From positions 117,353,849 to 117,417,848 of the forward strand of contig JBCFYV010000012.1 in NCBI GenBank assembly GCA_039000515.1: a DNA stretch of 64,000 nucleotides, written 5' to 3'. Under the pieces are notes generated by a model. The model made no database searches and was not told the DNA's origin. It saw only the letters and a program-made list of their open reading frames with translations. Source of the DNA: Timema cristinae (lineage: Eukaryota; Arthropoda; Insecta; Phasmatodea; Timematidae). This document shows, one piece after another, positions 57,831 to 64,000 of the stretch (position 1 is the first letter of the stretch; each line of letters opens with the position of its first letter). Both the position numbers and the translations under genes were made by a program.

Positions 57831-58840
57831 AGAAAACAAATTAAAATTACACCTAGACACGTGAATCATACACGGAACCTTCTACCTAGTGCGCCAATGC
57901 CAATATGTCAGTAATGGCTTCATCCGTAGCTTAAATCTTTTTCCATCTTTATAATAGTATAATTTATATATTGGACATTTTAAATTGAATAAAATTTGCC
58001 TTTGTCACAACCCTGAGCTAGATTGGTACGTTTATTTTGATCTACATAACTTTGTTGGACCTACGCAATTGAAAGTGCTGGCTTAACAAACTTGGTGTAG
58101 GGAATTAGACAACATTAAAGAAGAATACTGACTACTCATAACAAATTTGTACTAGTCGTGGAGTAACGAGGCCAGGTTGGGCTATAAAAGACTTTGTTCT
58201 ATTGACATCGAGGCTGACATATTATCATCTATTTCGGAGGCGACGCCGGACCATAGCGGATTAGAGCTTCGGGTCATCAGTAGTAATTGTGCTAGAGGGT
58301 GACAGCCATGCCCAGGGTACGGGGTTGTTTGCCATATCAGTCGTTCCAACAGTTTAAGTATTCACGATTAAGCCAGTTTTACACGAGCGCAAACGTCCAA
58401 GTTATTATATATTTTTATAGCACCTTTTTACATCACATTTTCGCATTAACTGTTAGTGCTTCTAATAAACCCAAAAAACAGAGTCTCCAGTTTCATGTCG
58501 AACCAAACCATCTACTTTGCCACCGACCCTACCTTCTCCGCAAATAATCCGGACAGATCCGGCCCAAGGAAGAGGGGTAAGGGGGGGGGGTTAGGCGATC
58601 ACTTTTAGAGATAACGATCCAATCATAACATACTTGTTTTAGAAAAAAAACTCTAAAGAACACAAGCCATGCTTGTTTGTTACTTAATTCAACAAGGTCA
58701 GTTAGCTCTTTATGACGAGTAGTTTTGTAATATCTGCTGATAGCATACGAGTTAAACCGTGTGTGGAAGACGAATGAAGGTGATATCTTCATATTAATTA
58801 GAGAGGGTTCAAATACGAGTCTTATTGTACCTTCGGGAGA
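57831..58840. other. Intergenic, one weak tRNA-like SINE trace
   Basis: A family III-like fragment (CACCTAGACACGTGAATCAT) at about 57850. Nothing else assigned. Confidence 0.4.
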
Positions 58841-59150
58841 GTGGCTGAGCGAGAGAGCTAGTGATAGATTGACAAGGCTAGTGGGAAACTGGCTGAGCAA
58901 GTGAGTGGTTGAAAGAGTGAGAGAGCAAGAGATTGAAATAATGAGTGAGGGGGGGGGGGGAGCAAGTGATTGAAAGAGTGATTGGGTGATCGAGTAATTT
59001 AAAGATCCAGGGAGAAAGTAATTTAAAGATCTAGCGAGCGAGTTATTTAAAGAGCCCGTGAGCGAGTGAATGAGTGAGTGATTGAAAGAGCCATTGAGCG
59101 AGTGAGAGAATTATTGAAAGAGCCAGTACGTGAATGAGATAGCGAGGCAG
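58841..59150. repeat. Degenerate purine-rich GAGTGAGTGA-type repeat
   Basis: Irregular repetition of TGATTGAAAGAG and GAGCGAGTGAG words without a fixed period. Confidence 0.75.
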
Positions 59151-59367
59151 TGTGAGGAGTAAGGAACAACCAATACCTAGGTCTAAATGATGTCCGGTAG
59201 AATGAAAGCAAGTTTGCGTGCGTGATGAGGTAATCAGGACGAGACCGTTAGCACGCGACCCGTCCGTCCTTCTGGTGGAAACTGACCGAGAAGTGCTATT
59301 ACCATAACAGAACAGGATGAGGAGGAGGGAGCGGGACTCACCGCCTTCTAAATAACCAACATCCGCT

Positions 59368-59615
59368 TCAATGGCCGAATGACTCTTAAGGCGTCACTCT
59401 CATGTTAGACTTCTTGCCTGCCTATGAAGGGGAGATCGGGGTTTCTAATCCCAGTCGGGTCTACTGACTTTTTTTTCTCTATAATGGTTTTATCCTCTCC
59501 CCTCCACGAAAATGGGGGCAGACTTCCTCCAAATTAAACCTATACATTACACATTAGCGTAATTAGATCATATGTGTAAAATCCAAATGGTTATTAAGAC
59601 GCGGTGTTAAACTAA
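59368..59615 (+). mobile_element. SINE family II
   Basis: Head CAATGGCCGAATGACTCTTA, B-box-like GGGGTTTCTAATCCC, body CACGAAAATGGGGGCAGAC and 3' TTAAGACGCGGTG. Confidence 0.75.
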
Positions 59616-59644
59616 ATCTACGCTACCCTCACTCCTCCCTTTTA

Positions 59645-60132
59645 CAGTCAACTCTCGATTCTACGACCCCGGGAATAGCGTCCCTCTCGAAGTAACGACC
59701 CTTTTTTGGGGAACCGTGAAAAATGTGGGGAAAAAAGGTTGAAAAGTTTAAGGAAATCGTCTGTAAAATGTGTTTGTTGCATTTATTTAGGTCGCTGCGT
59801 TGCAATTATCTTTGTGAGCGCTGTAGTAACTGGGGTGGGTCAGGTATAAAAATAAACATCACCTCATCAATGCCAGCCAATAGCACTTGACTCTGTCCAC
59901 CCCCTCCCACAAATAAGACAATGTTTCCCCGCGCGCGACTGCCGCTACATCACGCGCCAGGCTTGCTTTTGCCATTGTTATTTCGATTCTCGATTTGGTT
60001 ACTATTTTGGTTTGATTTTGTGAACATGGTCAGGGGTGGAACAAAATCTGTTAAAATTCCAATAACGACCCCTTCGAAATAACGACCCTTTTCCAGAGAA
60101 CCGTGAAAGGTCGTCGAATCGAGAGTTGACTG
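59645..60132. mobile_element. pogo/Tc1-type MITE, complete, TA-flanked
   Basis: TA|CAGTCAACTCTCGATT at the left and AATCGAGAGTTGACTG|TA at the right: perfect inverted ends of 16 bp and more, with TA on both sides. An internal AATAACGACCC motif is also inverted-repeat related to the ends (AAGTAACGACCC near 59690). No transposase ORF, so non-autonomous. Confidence 0.9.
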
Positions 60133-60377
60133 TAGTTGTAGTGGTTATTAAATGCTGTATTTATTTTTCTTTCCCCGCGTCTTACAACCCGAGCTACACG
60201 TATATATATTTACCACACAAAAGTGGTAAGGATGAGGAAGGCAGAATTTAGAGACAAGCCAGACTAAATGACCACGGCTTAAGCGACTCTTTAATCGAAA
60301 GTCTTTAATACAAGAGAACTTCTTTTTTTAATTACAAGTCCAAGTAAAGGTATACCTACAAACATTCTAACCCTTTT

Positions 60378-60625
60378 CGGTGGCCACGTGGTCTAACGCT
60401 CTACTCTCGTGTTGGACTAGACTGCAGATTATGGGGAGATCAGGGTTTGATCCCGGTCGGGTGCACCAAGACGGTTTATTTTTCTAAATGTATTACCCAC
60501 TCTCCCTCCACGCAATTGTTGGTGCCCTTCTTCTCAATTAAACTTTCTTAATCCCTGACCTAGTAGTTTAATTAGTGCGTATGCGTATAAATCGAACGGG
60601 TAGTAAGATGCGCTGCTAAAAAAAA
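60378..60625 (+). mobile_element. SINE family II
   Basis: Head TTCGGTGGCCACGTGGTC, B-box-like AGGGTTTGATCCC, and 3' end CGAACGGGTAGTAAGATGCG. Confidence 0.8.
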
Positions 60626-60957
60626 TATATTCGAAGTATACAAATTTCGAATTAACCATTTTTTATGAGTATTCACGCAGTTGGTTCACAATAAATCAAT
60701 AACCTCAAAATATGCTACATATAAACAACATATTGTATACACACTACATAATACACACACACAATATAATATAGTCTACATACATGAAACATCAAGGAAA
60801 ATGTAAACCAAAATAAAAAACTGGGAAAAAATAAGATAATACGAAAATTGCAGAAGTAAATCATCGATAATGCGCAACGTGAAAATTTACGCCTTCCATG
60901 CTGGACTTCACGTCACAAAAAAACACAATGAGAGTCAAGCCAACACATTCCGTATTC

Positions 60958-61193
60958 TAAAGTAGCCCCGTGGCTTCTTTGGTGCTGACTGACAGCTCAC
61001 AGCTGACTTCTGACAGTCAACATTTAGGTATATACCTACATTTTGACTGTCAGAAGTGACAGCTGTTAAACACATGTTTTGAAGGTCATATGGTTCGGCG
61101 TAGGAATATATAATTTGGTCTGGTAGCTTTTCAAAGCCGTTAGCTCTCAGTTGTGAGCTGTCAGTCAGCACCAAAGAAGCCTTGGGGCTACTG
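60958..61193. mobile_element. MITE C, single-unit copy
   Basis: AGTAGCCCCGTGGCTTCTTT at the left and CAAAGAAGCCTTGGGGCTAC at the right, folding about a centre near 61030. Serves as the unexpanded reference for the amplified copy at 34606. Confidence 0.88.
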
Positions 61194-61244
61194 TAGCTAA
61201 CCCGCCCGCCCGCTCACGGCCAGTTCTAAACTCTTCGCTTTGTC

Positions 61245-61735
61245 TTTTACTACGCGTCAATAACTAATAAACGTGGTCACGTGACGAGCTCTAAGCCAAT
61301 CAATCAAAAAATGTCTGCCTCATCGGCGCAAGTTGTTTTGTTCAATTCATCTCTACTTCGTCCACTCTGCCTGAGATGTTCGACACAGTAGAACCAATCA
61401 AATCTTAGAACCAGTCATCCCAAATCAGTGCGCATGCGCTGTAAAGTTAGAAGCTAGCAGACAGCTTGTTGGTTGTTGTGAGGAGATTTGGAATAACTCG
61501 TTAATGTAAAGCTTGTATCGATATGTTGTATTGAGCCACGAGACAGCGCTATAATTTGAAAACATCCATCAGAGAATGATCTAAAATATATATGTTTATC
61601 CACTAGTATAATAAATCTGTTGTAAACTGTTTTACCTTAGCGTTGCAATACATTATGGGTCAACGTAACGCGTGTAAATTGCTACGCCTCTGAGGAAGAC
61701 TCTGCTCTCTATTTCAGCGAACGTGTGATCAAGCT
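61245..61735 (-). mobile_element. MITE family D, reverse copy
   Basis: The complement aligns in order with 44312-44800 (CCCATAATG, ATGTTTTCAAA, CATTAACGAGTTAT, AGCTGTCTGCTAG, CACGTGAC). Contains GCGCATGCGC at 61430. Its terminal GTGTGATCAAGCTTTATACT is the seed of the array to the right. Confidence 0.75.
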
Positions 61736-62185
61736 TTATACTGTCTCTATTCAGCGAACGTGTGAATCAAGCTTTATACTGCTCTCTATTTCAGCGAACG
61801 TGTGAATCAAGCTTTATACTGCTCTCTATTTCAGCGAACGTGTGAATCAAGCTTTATACTGCTCTCTATTTTCAACGATCGTGTGAATCAAGCTTTATAC
61901 TGCTCTCTATTTCAGCGAACGTGTGAATCAAGCTTTATACTGTTCTCTATTTCAGCGAACGTGTGAATCAAGCTTTATACTGCTCTCTATTTCAGCGAAC
62001 GTGTGAATCAAGCTTTATACTGCTCTCTATTTCCGGCGAACGTGTGAATCAAGCTTTATACTGCTCTCTATTTCCAGCGAACGTGTGAATCAAGCTTTAT
62101 ACTGCTCTCTATTTCCGACGAACGTGTGAATCAAGCTTTATACTGTTCTCTATTTTCGGCGAACGTGTGAATCAAGCTTTATTTG
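61690..62185. repeat. 40-bp minisatellite grown from a MITE D terminus, about 12 copies
   Basis: Unit TACTGCTCTCTATTTCAGCG then AACGTGTGAATCAAGCTTTA. The complement, TAAAGCTTGATTCACAC, matches the outer end of the MITE D copy at 44312 (TAAAGCTTGAATCACAC). Confidence 0.9.
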
Positions 62186-62384
62186 ACCTTCTTGGCCTAT
62201 GCGTTTAACTTGAACATACAGTAAGACGCAGTGCTAACAAACAAACGAAGCAGCTCCTACCTAATATTACGAGTTTATTTTGACTCATAGTGGGAATAAT
62301 AATTAATGGACAATCTGTATCCAGGCGAATAGAGAGAAATTACTTTAATATTAATTATGTTAATCCTTTTTCGCTTAGGTTTTT

Positions 62385-62660
62385 TTTTTGCACCGGATAT
62401 TACTACCCGTTCGCGTTATACACTTGTATACTAACTACACTAATGGTGTGAGGGATTAGAAAGGCTATATATATATATATAATATTTATTTATTTAGAAG
62501 AAGTGCACCTAAATTAGCTTGGAGGGAGAGTGGAAAACTATTTTTGGAAAAAATCACCCTCAGTACACCAGACTGAGATTAGAACACCTTGGTCTCCCCG
62601 TCATCGGCAGCTAAGTCTGTTGCGAGAGTAGCGCCCTAAATCATGCGGCCACCGAAGCGG
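62385..62660 (-). mobile_element. SINE family II, reverse
   Basis: TTACTACCCGTTCGCGTTAT at the left, CATGCGGCCACCGAAGCGGG at the right, with a (TA)n insertion near 62465. Confidence 0.7.
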
Positions 62661-62693
62661 GTTATTAGGATTATCAATCGTTCATTTGATTTT

Positions 62694-62900
62694 TGCACCT
62701 CATATTACTACTGATCTGATACATCCGGATATCCACAATTTAAGAGTAAGGGGGTAGGAAGACAGAATTTAGAAGGGATGTACCTGCAATTGCGTGAGAG
62801 AGAGAGAGCGGGAAACCGTTAATTAGGAAGAAAACCACCCCCAAGTACACCAGGCCAGGATTCAAACGCTAACACTTCCTGTAATCGGTAAACCAGACAA
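62694..62900 (-). mobile_element. SINE family II, reverse, diverged
   Basis: GCACCTCATATTACTACTG, GGAAAACCACC-like AGAAAACCACCCCCAAGTAC and GGATTCAAACGC follow the family II order. Confidence 0.5.
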
Positions 62901-63018
62901 GATGAGCCTGACGCCTTTTGAAAGGTTCTTATCGATGCTGGTAGACCTTGTATGGAAAGTAGTTTAAGAGTAAATCCAGTTTCCCTGTTATATCGTGATA
63001 AACCCACATCATTTGATA

Positions 63019-63290
63019 TATCGGTCCAACACCTTATCTCACTCTGACAAGACATCTTGTGAATGTGTGGAATGCCAGGCCTCCACCGTGGTTCGGATCC
63101 CACGTTAAACTGTAGGTCCTTCATTTCATCTCACAATCACCCTACCATTACACATTAGCGTAAGTGCGTATAACCCGAACGGGTAGTAAGACGCGGTGCT
63201 AATAATAATAATAATAAAACCTTATCTCAGTCGGTACCGTGTCTGTATACTGAGATAAGGGTCCCTGGTTTAATTCCCGGTATGGCAGAA
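63019..63290 (+). mobile_element. tRNA-like element interrupted by a 5'-truncated SINE I
   Basis: SINE I body 63042-63218 is flanked by ACCTTATCTCA on both sides (63031 and 63219), an 11-bp target-site duplication. The host sequence rejoins as ATCTCAGTCGG...GGTTTAATTCCCGG, a family III-like tRNA unit. Confidence 0.85.
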
Positions 63291-63760
<470 letters not shown>

Positions 63761-64000
63761 CAAGAGTGGATATAAATAATTTGATATATCGCAAGGTATA
63801 TATTTAAAGCTACGATACATCGAATGGTATTGTTTTGAACGAACTGGAACGGTGTTATCAAGATGATTTCTCTTCTGTAATGCTATTCTTTACCGATTTT
63901 ACTTTTTAATACTTTACTAAGCTGTTTGGAAAAATAGCGGACAAGTTTAATAAAAATAATAGGTATAAATCACTCCAGTTAATAAAAAATAGAGAAAATA

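Noticed and set aside
58529..58900. 123-codon minus-strand ORF
   Set aside because: Partly in low-complexity purine repeat and poly-G; no domain recognised.

Overview
The window looks like nuclear DNA of an arthropod, most likely an insect. GC-rich exons sit in very AT-rich introns with GT-AG boundaries. The identifiable proteins are a moulting-type chitinase, an ionotropic-receptor-like channel and a secreted S1 protease homologue. No bacterial operon structure is present. I cannot name the species. The load of tRNA-derived SINEs, MITEs, an RTE-like LINE and a CGGBP1-type hAT element suggests a large, repeat-rich genome.

Layout, all three genes on the + strand. (1) 1-18542: ten exons of a group III chitinase (Cht7-like), entering from the left edge near the end of GH18 domain 1 and continuing through the linker, a complete GH18 domain 2 and a C-terminal chitin-binding domain. 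(2) 18543-27225: AT-rich intergenic DNA with a MITE, a SINE, a LINE 3' remnant expanded into a minisatellite, and an unrecognised exon-like ORF on the minus strand (about 24200-24585). (3) 27226-29145: a single-exon divergent ionotropic receptor. (4) 30700-33538: a decayed hAT/CGGBP1-like transposon whose coding region still shows introns, then nested fold-back elements and a 48-bp minisatellite. (5) 37311-56959: seven exons of a secreted trypsin-fold protein, a serine protease homologue in which the catalytic His is Gln, the residue before Ser195 is Asn instead of Asp, and the activation site is degenerate. (6) 57000-64000: intergenic DNA made mostly of SINEs and MITEs.

The outstanding signal is a repeated mode of minisatellite birth. 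At least three tandem duplications start on an exon-intron junction and copy the exon end together with its 5' splice site (100-1634, 1912-2070, 52588-53110). At least three more are tandem amplifications of one terminus of a MITE (34606-34880, 46316-47195, 61690-62185). A 62-bp array at two separate loci in opposite orientation derives from the 3' coding end of a LINE (4386-5615, 25370-25955). Each array has a visible single-copy ancestor next to it, so the window works as a natural record of how tandem repeats are seeded. A second theme is fold-back units carrying two tRNA-like promoter heads in opposite orientation (9950-10185, 53990-54315, partly 26310-26640).

The three genes do not form a functional unit. 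Chitinase and a clip-less secreted protease homologue would both act outside the cell (cuticle turnover; haemolymph or gut), and the receptor would act at a sensory membrane. Splice sites and protein families were judged by eye from reading frame, phase and remembered family motifs; no searches were run.
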